NCBI GenBank assembly: GCA_026393115.1
Contig: JAPLAU010000022.1
Location: 62,001-126,000 of the forward strand
Reading direction: 5' to 3'
DNA from: Actinomycetota bacterium
Lineage (GTDB): Bacteria > Actinomycetota > Actinomycetes > S36-B12 > CAIYMF01
DNA: 64,000 nt
Below the pieces are notes generated by a model. The model searched no databases and was not told the DNA's origin. It worked only from the letters and a program-made list of their open reading frames with translations. This document shows positions 44,312 to 53,362 of the stretch, in pieces. A program made the translations under genes and the position numbers. The number at the start of each line of letters is the position of its first letter. Within the stretch, counting starts at the first letter, position 1.

Positions 44312-44342
44312 TTGGCACTTCGGGGCTCTGACTGCGTAGACT
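44312..44342 (+). promoter_or_regulatory. Probable promoter for infA-rpmJ-rpsM-...-truA
   Basis: TTGGCA and TAGACT separated by 19 bases (or TGGCAC with 18), 10 bases after map. The start codon of infA is about 120 nt downstream. Confidence 0.6.
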
Positions 44343-44471
44343 GGGCCGTCGGCTCGCTGCGAGCTTCGTTCCTTCTTGTCTCGACACGGATTGTTCCGAT
44401 CGAAATACGCGTGGGTTCAGGTCAGCAGTGGTCACCACGCTAGATATTTGATGAGGAGTTGCACGCACTTC

Positions 44472-44693
44472 ATGGCTAAGAAAGACGGCGCCATCGAGCT
44501 CGAGGGCACCATCACCGAGTCCCTTCCGAACGCAATGTTTCGGGTTGAACTCGACAATGGCCACAAAGTGCTCGCCCACATCAGCGGCAAGATGCGGATG
44601 CACTACATTCGAATCCTGCCGGACGACCGTGTTGTCGTAGAGCTTTCGCCCTACGACCTATCGCGCGGACGCATTGTCTATCGGTACAAGTAA
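44472..44693 (+). CDS. infA: Translation initiation factor IF-1
   Basis: A 73-residue OB-fold factor. [40 protein letters not shown] and [14 protein letters not shown] are conserved. The GAGGAG site is 13 nt from the ATG, longer than ideal; the start is fixed by homology. Confidence 0.98.
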   Translation: MAKKDGAIELEGTITESLPNAMFRVELDNGHKVLAHISGKMRMHYIRILPDDRVVVELSPYDLSRGRIVYRYK

Positions 44694-44789
44694 GCGCGCT
44701 ACCTGCCCCACCTGCCCAACCTGCCCTACATGCACTGCCCACCGCTGTCGTGCCACCAGGCACGGATGCCCGCACGAGAGAGACTTGGG

Positions 44790-44903
44790 ATGAAGGTCCA
44801 GCCCAGCGTCAAGAAGATCTGCGACAAGTGCAAGGTCATCCGTCGCCACGGTCGCGTCATGGTTATTTGCGAGAACCCGCGCCACAAGCAACGGCAGGGC
44901 TAG
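44790..44903 (+). CDS. rpmJ: 50S ribosomal protein L36
   Basis: A 37-residue L36 of the zinc-binding (C+) type: [20 protein letters not shown] then [17 protein letters not shown]. The ligands are Cys11, Cys14, Cys27 and His32. It is located as usual between infA and rpsM. Confidence 0.98.
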   Translation: MKVQPSVKKICDKCKVIRRHGRVMVICENPRHKQRQG

Positions 44904-44971
44904 TCGTTCGAACGGCACGATCAGCACCGCCTACAACTTCAATTACTTCCCTTACCAGATGGCACCCGACC

Positions 44972-44992
44972 CCTGATCGCACTCAGATCAGG
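44972..44992 (+). promoter_or_regulatory. Hairpin in the rpmJ-rpsM gap
   Basis: CCTGATC and GATCAGG around a 7-nt loop. GACACC and GGTGTC further on may form a larger stem that brings the C-rich part near rpsM. An attenuator or S4 autoregulation site is possible; no known class recognised. Confidence 0.4.
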
Positions 44993-45088
44993 ACGACACC
45001 CCCGGCAGCAGGCTGGGGACCCGGCAGCACCACCGCCGGGAACGGTGTCCTCACAGATCCTGCTATTTCCACGAAAGTGAAGTGACAC

Positions 45089-45469
45089 GTGGCACGTCTA
45101 GTCGGCGTCGACCTACCCCGCGATAAGCGGCTTGAGGTTGCGCTCACCTATATCTACGGCATTGGCCGTACCCGGTCCCGCGAAATGCTCGCCGCTACCG
45201 GCATCAGTCCCGATCTGCGCACCAAGGAACTCACCGAAGATCAGGTGGTTGCCCTGCGCGACTACATCGATGTGAACTTCCGCGTTGAGGGTGACCTCCG
45301 ACGCGAGGTTTCCGCTGACATCCGACGCAAGGTCGAGATCGGCTGTTACCAAGGCATTCGCCACCGCCGCGGTCTTCCCGTGCGCGGTCAGCGCACGCAC
45401 ACCAACGCGCGCACGCGTAAGGGTCCCAAGAAGACCGTCGCCGGAAAGAAGAAGGCAGGCAAGAAGTAA
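45089..45469 (+). CDS. rpsM: 30S ribosomal protein S13
   Basis: A 126-residue S13. [37 protein letters not shown] and [19 protein letters not shown] are conserved. GTG start, after GAAAGTGAAGTGACAC. One-base overlap with rpsK. Confidence 0.98.
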   Translation: MARLVGVDLPRDKRLEVALTYIYGIGRTRSREMLAATGISPDLRTKELTEDQVVALRDYIDVNFRVEGDLRREVSADIRRKVEIGCYQGIRHRRGLPVRGQRTHTNARTRKGPKKTVAGKKKAGKK

Positions 45470-45873
45470 TGCCCCCCAAGAGCAAGCAGGCTGGCGCGAA
45501 GAAGGTCCGGCGCAAGGAGCGCAAGAACATCGCTCACGGACACGCGCACATCAAGAGCACGTTCAACAACACGATCATCTCGATCACTGACCCCACGGGT
45601 GCGGTGATTGCCTGGGCCTCTGCCGGCCAGGTCGGCTTCAAGGGTTCGCGTAAGTCGACGCCGTTCGCGGCCCAGCTTGCTGCCGAATCCGCTGCTCGCC
45701 GGGCGATGGAGCACGGCATGAAGAAGGTCGACGTTTTCGTCAAGGGTCCGGGCTCAGGCCGTGAGACCGCCATCCGATCGCTACAGGCCACCGGCCTTGA
45801 GGTCGGTTCGATCCAGGACGTCACCCCCGTGCCGTTCAACGGATGCCGCCCCCCCAAGCGCCGTCGCGTCTGA
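45469..45873 (+). CDS. rpsK: 30S ribosomal protein S11
   Basis: A 134-residue S11 of the platform. [40 protein letters not shown] and [16 protein letters not shown] are typical. Confidence 0.98.
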   Translation: MPPKSKQAGAKKVRRKERKNIAHGHAHIKSTFNNTIISITDPTGAVIAWASAGQVGFKGSRKSTPFAAQLAAESAARRAMEHGMKKVDVFVKGPGSGRETAIRSLQATGLEVGSIQDVTPVPFNGCRPPKRRRV

Positions 45874-45905
45874 CTCGCCGACCTACCACAGGAGACTGAA
45901 CTCAC

Positions 45906-46532
45906 ATGGCTCGTTACACCGGAGCGGACTGCAAGCGCTGCCGCCGGGAGAAAGTGAAGCTCTACCTCAAGGGCTCCAAGTGCGACTCCCCGAAGTGCCC
46001 GTTTGACGCTCGTCCTTACCCTCCCGGCCAGCACGGTCGCGCGCGGACTAAGGAGAGCGAATACCTGCTGCAGAAGCGCGAGAAGCAGAAGTGCGCGCGC
46101 ATCTATGGCGTTCTCGAGAAGCAGTTCCGTGGCTACTACGAGGAAGCCAACCGCAAGCAGGGTAAGACGGGTGAAAACCTACTGCGCATCTTGGAGACGA
46201 GACTCGACAACGTCGTCTACCGTGCCGGTTTCGCCAAGTCTCGTGACATGGCGCGCCAGTTCGTGCGCCACGGCCACATCATCGTGAACGGTAAGAAGGT
46301 CGACATTCCTTCCTTCCGGGTCAGCGAAAACGACATCGTTGAGGTGCGGCCTGCGAGTCGCGAAATGACGCCGTTCATCGTTGCGCGCGCAGAGGCGGGT
46401 GAGCGTCCGGTTCCGACATGGCTGGAAGTTATCCCCAACCGCATGCGCGTCCTTGTGCACGCACTCCCGTCACGGGCGCTGATTGACACGGCCGTGCAAG
46501 AACAGTTGATCGTCGAGCTTTACTCGAAGTGA
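45906..46532 (+). CDS. rpsD: 30S ribosomal protein S4, zinc type
   Basis: A 208-residue S4, 16S rRNA assembly initiator. The N-terminal zinc site is present ([20 protein letters not shown] then PKCPF), then [20 protein letters not shown] and the S4 domain [17 protein letters not shown]. Confidence 0.98.
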   Translation: MARYTGADCKRCRREKVKLYLKGSKCDSPKCPFDARPYPPGQHGRARTKESEYLLQKREKQKCARIYGVLEKQFRGYYEEANRKQGKTGENLLRILETRLDNVVYRAGFAKSRDMARQFVRHGHIIVNGKKVDIPSFRVSENDIVEVRPASREMTPFIVARAEAGERPVPTWLEVIPNRMRVLVHALPSRALIDTAVQEQLIVELYSK

Positions 46533-46614
46533 ACCCCGTTCGCGCCGGCCGCTGTGGCCGTCGCGAACACCGTCTCAGGCGTCATATGGCGGACGCTACG
46601 AAAGGACACCAACA

Positions 46615-47631
46615 GTGCTCATCGCACAGCGGCCCACTCTCACCGAAGAGCCCATTTCCGACAACCGTTCGCGGTTCGTCCTCGAGCCCCTCGAGCCAGG
46701 TTTTGGGTACACCCTCGGAAACTCGATTCGTCGCACCCTGCTTTCGTCGATTCCGGGTGCTGCGGTTACCAGCATCCGCATCGACGGCGTGCTGCACGAG
46801 TTCACGACCATCCCCGGCGTTGTCGAGGACGTCACCGAACTCATCCTCAACATCAAGAACCTTGTGGTGTCATCTGAGAACGATGACCCGGTCGTGATGT
46901 ACCTGCGCAAGCAGGGACCCGGCGAGGTCACCGCGGCTGACATCGCCCCGCCCGCGGGCGTGGAGGTTCACAACCCGGAGTTGCACATCGCCAACCTGAA
47001 CTCCAAGGGCAAGCTCGAGATCGAGCTTGTGGTTGAGCGTGGCCGTGGCTACGTGTCGGCAGTTCAGAACAAGCAGCCCGACCAGCCGATCGGTCACATT
47101 CCGGTCGACTCGATCTACTCGCCCGTGCTCAAGGTCACGTACAAGGTTGAGGCCACGCGCGTTGAACAGCGCACCGACTTCGACCGCCTCGTGATTGATG
47201 TTGAAACCAAGTCGAGCATCCGTCCGCGTGACGCTGTTGCCTCGGCTGGTAAGACCCTCGTTGAGTTGTTCGGTCTGGCCCGCGAGCTCAACGTCGAGGC
47301 TGAGGGTATCGACATCGGCCCGTCGCCGATTGACGCCTTTGCCGCTGAGCAGCTGTCAATGCCCATCGAGCAGCTCGACCTGTCGGTCCGCTCGTACAAC
47401 TGCCTCAAGCGCGAGGGCATCCACACCGTGGGTGAACTCCTCGGTCGTTCCGAGGCTGACCTGCTCGACATCCGCAACTTCGGCGCCAAGTCAATCGACG
47501 AGGTCAAGGTGAAGCTGGTGTCGCTCGGACTGGCCCTCAAGGACAGCCCGCCTGGATTCGACCCCTCGCAGGTCGTGTCCTTCTACGACGACGATGACGA
47601 CGCCGCCTTCGCCGAGGACGAGCAGTACTGA
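46615..47631 (+). CDS. rpoA: DNA-directed RNA polymerase subunit alpha
   Basis: A 338-residue alpha subunit. The N-terminal dimerisation part has [20 protein letters not shown]. The C-terminal domain near 250-315 ([20 protein letters not shown] and [16 protein letters not shown]) includes the UP-element and activator contacts. Ends with an acidic [14 protein letters not shown] tail. GTG start. Confidence 0.99.
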   Translation: MLIAQRPTLTEEPISDNRSRFVLEPLEPGFGYTLGNSIRRTLLSSIPGAAVTSIRIDGVLHEFTTIPGVVEDVTELILNIKNLVVSSENDDPVVMYLRKQGPGEVTAADIAPPAGVEVHNPELHIANLNSKGKLEIELVVERGRGYVSAVQNKQPDQPIGHIPVDSIYSPVLKVTYKVEATRVEQRTDFDRLVIDVETKSSIRPRDAVASAGKTLVELFGLARELNVEAEGIDIGPSPIDAFAAEQLSMPIEQLDLSVRSYNCLKREGIHTVGELLGRSEADLLDIRNFGAKSIDEVKVKLVSLGLALKDSPPGFDPSQVVSFYDDDDDAAFAEDEQY

Positions 47632-47683
47632 AAAACCCGCCTCGGCTTCCTAGCCGCTGGCACCACGCGATCAAGGAGTAGCA

Positions 47684-48313
47684 ATGCCCACGCCCACAAA
47701 GGGTCCGCGTCTGGGAGGTGGTCCCGCGCACGAGCGGCTGATCCTGGCCAACTTGGCCACAGCACTGTTCGAGCACGGGAAGATCACCACCACCGAGGCC
47801 AAGGCCAAGCGACTGCGTCCACTGGCCGAGCGACTCATCACGTTCGCCAAGCGCGGCGACCTGCATGCACGCCGCCGCGTCCTGACCGTCGTTCGCGACA
47901 AGGGGGTGGTGCACACGCTGTTCGAGGAAATCGGACCGCGTTTCGCCACTCGTCAGGGCGGCTACACCCGCATCGTCAAGATCGGTCCTCGCAAGGGCGA
48001 CAACGCGCCCATGGCGATCATCGAGCTAGTCGAGCCGCTCTCGGAGCAGGCCGTTGCCGAGGCTGAGGGCGCCCTCAAGCGCGCTGCCAAGGAGCGAGCC
48101 AAGGCGCAGGAAGCCCAAGAGACGGCTGCCGCCGCTGCTGCTGCTGCCGTTGCAACGACGGAAGAGGTTGCTGACGAAGCCGACGCCGACGTCGTCGAGC
48201 AGGCTGAGGCCGAGGGCGCTGACGTGGCCGAAGCCGTCGAGGCCGAGACCGCCGAGGCTCAGGAGGCGGCCGACGAGGTCGTCGAGGAAGCTGCCGAGGG
48301 CAAGGACGCCTGA
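47684..48313 (+). CDS. rplQ: 50S ribosomal protein L17 with long Ala/Glu tail
   Basis: A 209-residue L17. The core ([58 protein letters not shown]) ends near 122. The remaining 85 residues are an Ala/Glu/Asp/Val-rich acidic tail ([20 protein letters not shown]), of the same composition type as the NusG extension. The bacterial core is under 130 residues. Confidence 0.97.
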   Translation: MPTPTKGPRLGGGPAHERLILANLATALFEHGKITTTEAKAKRLRPLAERLITFAKRGDLHARRRVLTVVRDKGVVHTLFEEIGPRFATRQGGYTRIVKIGPRKGDNAPMAIIELVEPLSEQAVAEAEGALKRAAKERAKAQEAQETAAAAAAAAVATTEEVADEADADVVEQAEAEGADVAEAVEAETAEAQEAADEVVEEAAEGKDA

Positions 48314-48326
48314 GACGGAGACATTC

Positions 48327-49202
48327 ATGACTGAGCCCCTCGACGCATTCGTGTCTGAGGGGCTCAGTGCTGTGAGGTTGCGGTTACTCGTGGCCTATGA
48401 CGGAACTGACTTCTGCGGGTGGGCTCGCCAGCCCGGACTTCGCTCTGTTCAAGGAATGCTCGAAGAAGCAATTGTCACCGCGCTGCGTCTGGATTCGATT
48501 CGGGCCGTGTGTGCGGGCCGCACTGACGCGGGAGTTCACGCCCGGGGTCAAGTGGTACACGTCGATATTCCAGTGAGTAGTTGGGACGTGGTGGCGCCGG
48601 TTGCGCTGCGCCGACTCAATGGGCTGCTCGCTGCTGATGTTCGCGTGCTGTCGGTCGAGCCCGCCGCACCTGGGTTTGATGCCCGCTGGTCGGCGTTGCG
48701 ACGCCACTATCGGTACCAGGTGAGCGATGGAGTCGGAGATCCTCTGCGGCGTACGACGTGTGCGCATCACGTTGACCCTCTCGACGTTGACCGGATGAAT
48801 GTGGCGTCACAGTGGTTGTTGGGTGAGCATGACTTCGCCTCGTTCTGTCGTGAACGAGAAGGCACGTCATCAGTTCGCACACTTCAGCGCTTCGACTGGG
48901 TTCGCGACGACGATGGTGTGGTGACGGCACACGTCACTGCCGACGCGTTCTGTCATTCGATGGTGCGCTCCCTGGTAGGGGCACTACTTCCCGTGGGTGA
49001 TGGGCGTCGCGCGATCGACTGGCCAGCCCAACTGCTGGCTGCGCGAATGCGTGATGCTGCCGTCACCGTTGCTCCGGCTCGCGGCTTGGTATTGCAGGCG
49101 GTCGACTATCCCGATGACGCGTTGCTGGCCGATCAGGCGCGAGTGGCCCGACGGTGGCGCGGCGCACCTCAGGACAACCCGATCACTCAGGGCAGCGCAT
49201 GA
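48327..49202 (+). CDS. truA: tRNA pseudouridine(38-40) synthase
   Basis: A 291-residue TruA. The catalytic Asp67 lies in CAGRTDAGVHARGQVVH. RRLNGLLAADVRVL, FDARWSALRRHYRYQVSD and DAFCHSMVRSLVGALLPVGD are typical. The ATG follows GGAG and is 13 bases after rplQ. It overlaps the ABC-F gene by 4 nt. Confidence 0.97.
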   Translation: MTEPLDAFVSEGLSAVRLRLLVAYDGTDFCGWARQPGLRSVQGMLEEAIVTALRLDSIRAVCAGRTDAGVHARGQVVHVDIPVSSWDVVAPVALRRLNGLLAADVRVLSVEPAAPGFDARWSALRRHYRYQVSDGVGDPLRRTTCAHHVDPLDVDRMNVASQWLLGEHDFASFCREREGTSSVRTLQRFDWVRDDDGVVTAHVTADAFCHSMVRSLVGALLPVGDGRRAIDWPAQLLAARMRDAAVTVAPARGLVLQAVDYPDDALLADQARVARRWRGAPQDNPITQGSA

Positions 49203-50896
49203 GTCACGTCGACGTTGCCCACGTCACCTACACGCTTCCTGATGGTCGAGTACTTCTCGACGACGTGAGTCTGCGTGTGGGCGATGGTGCGGTGGCAGCC
49301 TTTGTCGGTGCCAATGGTGCGGGTAAGACGACACTGATGCGACTGATCTCCGGTGAGCTCACTCCCGATGCGGGGGCGATCACGTTCAGCGGAAGCCTCG
49401 GCGTGATGTCACAGTTCATCGGTAAGGATGCGCAGGCAGGGGGAGTGGGTGGCACGGTTCACGACCTGCTGATTTCGGTGTCACCGCCTGCATTGCGTGC
49501 CGCGGCACAGGCGCACGATGCTGCTGAATTGGCGATGATGGACGCCGACGACGAGGCGACCCAAATGCGTTATGCCCAAACGATTTCAGACTGGACAGAT
49601 GTGGGCGGGTATGACGCTGAGGTGCTGTGGGATGTCGTGTGCACCTCGGCGTTGGGACTTCCCTATGACCGCGTGCGTTACCGCGATGTTGCCACGCTGA
49701 GTGGCGGCGAGCAGAAGCGATTAGTGCTCGAACTACTACTGCGCGGGCCTGACGAGATTTTGCTGTTGGACGAGCCCGATAACTACCTCGATGTTCCGGG
49801 CAAGCGATGGTTAGAAGAGCAGTTGCGCGCGACTTCCAAGACGGTGCTGCTTGTTTCGCATGATCGCGAGCTGTTGGCGCAGAGTTCGACTGTCATCGTT
49901 ACGGTTGAACTCGGGGCCGCGGGCAATTCCGTGTGGACTTTCGGTGGAGGCTTCGCCGCCTACCATCAGGCCCGCAATGAACGTTTCGAGCGCTTCGAGG
50001 AATTGCGTCGTCGTTGGGATGAAGACCACGCCAAACTCAAAGCCCTGGTGTTGATGTACAGGACGAAGGCGGCCTACAACGACGGGCTTGCCTCGCGGTA
50101 TCAAGCGGCCGTCACTCGCCTGCGCAAGTTCGAAGAGGCGGGTCCGCCTCAGGAAATTCCACGCGAGCAATCGGTCACGATGCGACTGCGGGGAGGGCGC
50201 ACCGGCCGACGAGTTGTGGTGTGTGAAGAACTTGCGATGACGGGTTTGTGCGAGCCGTTCGACCTTGAGGTGTGGTTTGGTGAGCGAGTCGCACTGTTGG
50301 GCGCCAACGGTTCGGGCAAGAGCCACTTCCTGCGGCTACTGGCGTTGGGCGGCACTGATCCCGAAGTGGAACATCGCCCGGTGGACGATGTGCCGATTAC
50401 TCCGGTAGCGCATACCGGAATTGCTCGGCTTGGCGCGCGGGTGCGGCCGGGATGGTTTGCGCAGACGCATGCGCACCCTGAGCTTGCAGGGCGCACCCTG
50501 CTCGACATCTTGCATCGCGGGGACGACCACCGTGACGGTATGGGTCGCGAGCAGGCCAGTCGCGCCCTTGACCGGTACGAACTCGCGGCGGCTGCCGAGC
50601 AGTCCTTCGATCTGCTGTCAGGCGGCCAGCAGGCTCGCTTCCAGATTCTGCTGCTCGAGCTTTCCGGAGCGACGTTGCTTCTGCTTGATGAGCCGACCGA
50701 CAACCTCGATTTGCACTCGGCCGACGCCTTGCAAACTGCGCTGGAGGCGTTTGAGGGCACGGTGGTTGCGGTGACGCATGATCGTTGGTTCGCGGGAGGC
50801 TTCGACCGCTTTTTCGTACTGGGTGCCGACGGGCGGGTGCGCGAGACCGACGGCCCCGTCTGGGATGAGGCCCGACTTGCACCGCGGGAGCGGTGA
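49199..50896 (+). CDS. ABC-F family ATPase (ribosome-associated type)
   Basis: A 565-residue protein with two ABC domains and no membrane spans. NBD1 has GANGAGKTT, LSGGEQKRL and LLLDEPDNYLD. NBD2 has GANGSGKSHFLRLL, LSGGQQARF and LLLDEPTDNLD. A basic helical linker lies between about 255 and 320 (RFEELRRRWDEDHAKLKALV). ABC-F proteins act at the ribosomal E site; some protect against antibiotics, others aid translation. Which applies here is open. It is coupled to truA and interrupts the usual truA-rplM order together with the DUF559 gene. Confidence 0.93.
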   Translation: MSHVDVAHVTYTLPDGRVLLDDVSLRVGDGAVAAFVGANGAGKTTLMRLISGELTPDAGAITFSGSLGVMSQFIGKDAQAGGVGGTVHDLLISVSPPALRAAAQAHDAAELAMMDADDEATQMRYAQTISDWTDVGGYDAEVLWDVVCTSALGLPYDRVRYRDVATLSGGEQKRLVLELLLRGPDEILLLDEPDNYLDVPGKRWLEEQLRATSKTVLLVSHDRELLAQSSTVIVTVELGAAGNSVWTFGGGFAAYHQARNERFERFEELRRRWDEDHAKLKALVLMYRTKAAYNDGLASRYQAAVTRLRKFEEAGPPQEIPREQSVTMRLRGGRTGRRVVVCEELAMTGLCEPFDLEVWFGERVALLGANGSGKSHFLRLLALGGTDPEVEHRPVDDVPITPVAHTGIARLGARVRPGWFAQTHAHPELAGRTLLDILHRGDDHRDGMGREQASRALDRYELAAAAEQSFDLLSGGQQARFQILLLELSGATLLLLDEPTDNLDLHSADALQTALEAFEGTVVAVTHDRWFAGGFDRFFVLGADGRVRETDGPVWDEARLAPRER

Positions 50897-50923
50897 GCTT
50901 CCGCCCAGCTGGCACTTCGGCAT

Positions 50924-50982
50924 CGAGACCCCGCTCCAGCGTCACTTCCGCACCCCTGAAGTAGCACTGGAGTGGGGTCTCG
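50924..50982. repeat. 59-bp palindromic element, copy 1
   Basis: An imperfect inverted repeat with 25-nt arms and a 9-nt loop. The outer parts (CGAGACCCC and GGGGTCTCG; CTCCAG and CTGGAG) pair fully. It lies between the converging ends of the ABC-F and DUF559 genes, so it may act as a two-way terminator. Copy 2, same length and orientation, is about 1.1 kb away. Confidence 0.93.
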
Positions 50983-51019
50983 GCGTGCTGGGTTGACGCT
51001 GAGGAGAGATTGGGCGCGT

Positions 51020-52033
51020 TCACGCTGCCGCATGTAGGGCGCGCAGAATGCGTAGACGTACCTTCCACGGCTCGTTCATCAGTTCGTCCCAGGTCCAGCG
51101 CACCACGATGTAGCCGAGGTCGCGCAGTCGCTGCTCGCGTCGTCGCTCGGCCAGCAGTACGCCGTGCTTCTCGTACTTGCCCGCTCCGTCAGCCTCGCCA
51201 ATCACGCGAGCGTCGCGCCACAGGAAGTCGACGCGGCCCACGAAACCCTCCTCATCGTGGATCGTCACTTGCAGCTCCGGAAGCGGAATGCCCCAGTCGA
51301 CGAACTCGGCGTACGACACCGACTCGAGGGGCGATTCGCGCAGTGGGCTCAGCAAGGGAAGGGCTCGGGCGACTCGGCGGCACCCTCGGAAATTGGCGGC
51401 TTGCGTGGCGGCTGACGCTATCTGCTCGCGGCTGCACAGACGATCGCGTAGTACCGCATCTCCAACGGCGAGGGCATGGGCAAGCGGGCGTGTGCGAGCG
51501 AGATCGAACCAGGTACGTGCTGGCGTGGTGACTCGTACTCGTTCGTCGTTCACGAGGGCTGGGCCGTCTCGGGGCGGCAGCGCCATCGACTCGCCCTCTC
51601 CTAACGCAAGGCCGTGCAGTCGCGCGCCCCTGCGAATGCCGGTCCAGCCACCGGCGGGCGCGACCAGTTCGACGCTCCGTGGTGCAAACAGTAGGGGCAG
51701 GCCATGAACCAGTGCCGCCGATTCCAGTGCCACCACGGTGCCTGGTAGCGCGCTTGCAGCGGATGCCGCCAGTGCGGCGTGACGCACCTCGCGCCTCTTC
51801 CATTCGTCGTCGATAGTCGCGAGTGCCGCGGCGCGCACATAGCGCCCGCGCCCGATCGTTTCCCAGAGCCCGGTTGCGACTCGATAGCGCACCTGCGCCC
51901 GACTCAATTCGGCCTGCAACGCCTCGTCGAGCGATACGGCCACGCCAAGGCCGGGCGGGTCGATCAGGCGGCGCGGCATGAGGTGCAGCATGGCCGAATC
52001 TGGCGATGTGCCGCCTCGGTCATCCACAGCCAT
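51020..52033 (-). CDS. DUF559 domain protein with AbiEi-like N-terminal region
   Basis: A 337-residue protein. Residues of about 25-215 resemble the AbiEi antitoxin-like family of actinobacteria: RVATGLWETIGRGRYVRAA, a strand-helix region with ALESAALVHGLPLL, and VTTPARTWFDLAR. The last 110 residues form a DUF559/Vsr-like nuclease-fold domain: YAEFVDWGIPLPELQV, GRVDFLWRDARVIGEADGAG with acidic residues of a PD-(D/E)XK-type site, and RREQRLRDLGYIVVRWTWDE. The start shown is 4 bp from palindromic copy 2, so the ribosome binding site would be inside the hairpin; in-frame ATGs at 51991 and 51979 are alternatives. No toxin partner is adjacent. Function unknown; often many paralogues occur per genome. 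Confidence 0.8.
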   Translation of the reverse strand: MAVDDRGGTSPDSAMLHLMPRRLIDPPGLGVAVSLDEALQAELSRAQVRYRVATGLWETIGRGRYVRAAALATIDDEWKRREVRHAALAASAASALPGTVVALESAALVHGLPLLFAPRSVELVAPAGGWTGIRRGARLHGLALGEGESMALPPRDGPALVNDERVRVTTPARTWFDLARTRPLAHALAVGDAVLRDRLCSREQIASAATQAANFRGCRRVARALPLLSPLRESPLESVSYAEFVDWGIPLPELQVTIHDEEGFVGRVDFLWRDARVIGEADGAGKYEKHGVLLAERRREQRLRDLGYIVVRWTWDELMNEPWKVRLRILRALHAAA

Positions 52034-52036
52034 CGT

Positions 52037-52095
52037 CGAGACCCCGCTCCAGCGTCACTTCAGTGCTCGTGAAATCGCTCTGGAGTGGGGTCTCG
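52037..52095. repeat. 59-bp palindromic element, copy 2
   Basis: Same length and orientation as copy 1. The left 25-nt arm is identical and the outer 16 nt of the right arm are identical; the 9-nt loop and inner right arm differ. It begins 3 bp before the annotated DUF559 start codon. Confidence 0.93.
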
Positions 52096-52104
52096 GCGAA
52101 TTGT

Positions 52105-52185
52105 GGGCGCGGTGGGTTCGGTGGGTTCGGTGGGCGCGTTGGGTTCGGTGGGTGTGACGAGGATGGGGTAGGGCGGGGGCGGGGG
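52105..52185 (+). repeat. G-rich tract with GGG every 9 nt, then a compact G4 motif
   Basis: Six GGG runs begin at 52105, 52114, 52123, 52132, 52141 and 52150, within GGTGGGTTC-like units. A tighter motif follows at 52165-52185 (GGGG-TA-GGG-C-GGGGG-C-GGGGG). Both could form G-quadruplexes. The gap between the DUF559 gene and the rplM promoter contains no open frame that I can support. Confidence 0.85.
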
Positions 52186-52255
52186 TGGCTTGCACGGAAA
52201 GAGCGACCCCGATGGGGAAAGGGTGCGGGTGGATGAGGGGGAAAGTGGACCCGTT

Positions 52256-52285
52256 TTGACCCTCTAGCGGGCGCACGGGTAGTCT
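52256..52285 (+). promoter_or_regulatory. Promoter for rplM-rpsI
   Basis: TTGACC and TAGTCT with an 18-base spacer, set in CCCGTTTTGAC as for rpsL. The start codon is about 120 nt downstream. Confidence 0.65.
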
Positions 52286-52408
52286 TGGCAGTCGTTGTGC
52301 GTTGCGCGGTGACGTGAGATCGGGTTCCCCCTGATTTACTCACCCAAACGCCATCGCCCCGACCGACCCCCGGTCGAGGGCATCCACGAGGATCGAGGCC
52401 GAACCACC

Positions 52409-52852
52409 GTGCGCACGTACCAGCCCAAGGCCGCCGACGTTCAGCGTCAGTGGCACATCATTGACGCCAACGACGTGATCCTCGGTCGCTTGGCCAGCCA
52501 GGTCGCCATTCTCCTACGCGGCAAGCACAAGCCGACCTTCGCACCGCATGTTGACACCGGCGACTTCGTCGTGGTCATCAATGCCGAGAAGGTGGCCCTC
52601 ACGGGTGCCAAGCTCACCGACAAGATGGACTACCGCCACTCTGGATACCCGGGTGGCCTGTCGGCCACCAGCTATGTCGAGTTGCTTGAATCCAACCCCC
52701 GACGCGCTGTCGAGAAGGCCGTGAAGGGCATGCTCCCGCACAACAAGCTTGGCCGGGCGCAGATCAAGAAGCTCAAGGTCTACGCCGGTCCCCACCATCC
52801 TCACGGTGCTCAGCAGCCCGTGCCCTTCGAGATCACCCAGGTTGCCCAGTGA
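52409..52852 (+). CDS. rplM: 50S ribosomal protein L13
   Basis: A 147-residue L13, early assembly protein. [57 protein letters not shown] and [11 protein letters not shown] are conserved. GTG start. Overlaps rpsI by 4 nt. Confidence 0.98.
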   Translation: MRTYQPKAADVQRQWHIIDANDVILGRLASQVAILLRGKHKPTFAPHVDTGDFVVVINAEKVALTGAKLTDKMDYRHSGYPGGLSATSYVELLESNPRRAVEKAVKGMLPHNKLGRAQIKKLKVYAGPHHPHGAQQPVPFEITQVAQ

Positions 52853-53358
52853 GTGAAGTGACGTACGACGAGGTCGAAGCCCTAGCCGACGAGGTTGAGG
52901 CCGACGAGACCCCCACCGAGTTCAGCACCGAGACGGTCGCGGCTCCCGCGGTTCCGCGCGACATCGCCATCGTCGCTGCCGGTGCCACCGGTCGCCGCAA
53001 GGAGGCTATTGCGCGCGTGCGACTCGTGCCTGGCACTGGCCAATGGACCCTCAACGGTCGCACACTCGATGACTACTTCCCGAACAAGGTTCACCAGCAG
53101 ATGGTCAACGAGCCCTTCAAGATCTCTGACCTTGAAGGCCGCTTCGATGTCATCGCCCGCATTCACGGGGGTGGCCCGACCGGCCAGGCCGGTGCCCTTC
53201 GACTCGGTATCGCTCGGTGCCTCAACGCGATCGATGAGGCCGAACTTCGCCCCGCGCTCAAGAAGGCCGGCTTCCTCACTCGTGATCCTCGGATCAAGGA
53301 GCGTAAGAAGTACGGACTCAAGAAGGCCCGCAAGGCGCCCCAGTACAGCAAGCGCTGA
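52849..53358 (+). CDS. rpsI: 30S ribosomal protein S9
   Basis: A 169-residue S9 whose C-terminal tail contacts P-site t[21 protein letters not shown], ending in the conserved Lys-Arg. The first 40 residues are an acidic extension ([18 protein letters not shown]), common in actinobacteria. GTG start, overlapping rplM. Confidence 0.98.
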   Translation: MSEVTYDEVEALADEVEADETPTEFSTETVAAPAVPRDIAIVAAGATGRRKEAIARVRLVPGTGQWTLNGRTLDDYFPNKVHQQMVNEPFKISDLEGRFDVIARIHGGGPTGQAGALRLGIARCLNAIDEAELRPALKKAGFLTRDPRIKERKKYGLKKARKAPQYSKR

Positions 53359-53362
53359 CCTC

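Noticed and set aside
50924-52095. The 59-bp palindromes as integron attC (59-base element) sites
   Set aside because: The length matches by chance, but the GTTRRRY/RYYYAAC core boxes are absent, the arms pair almost fully, and no integrase is present.
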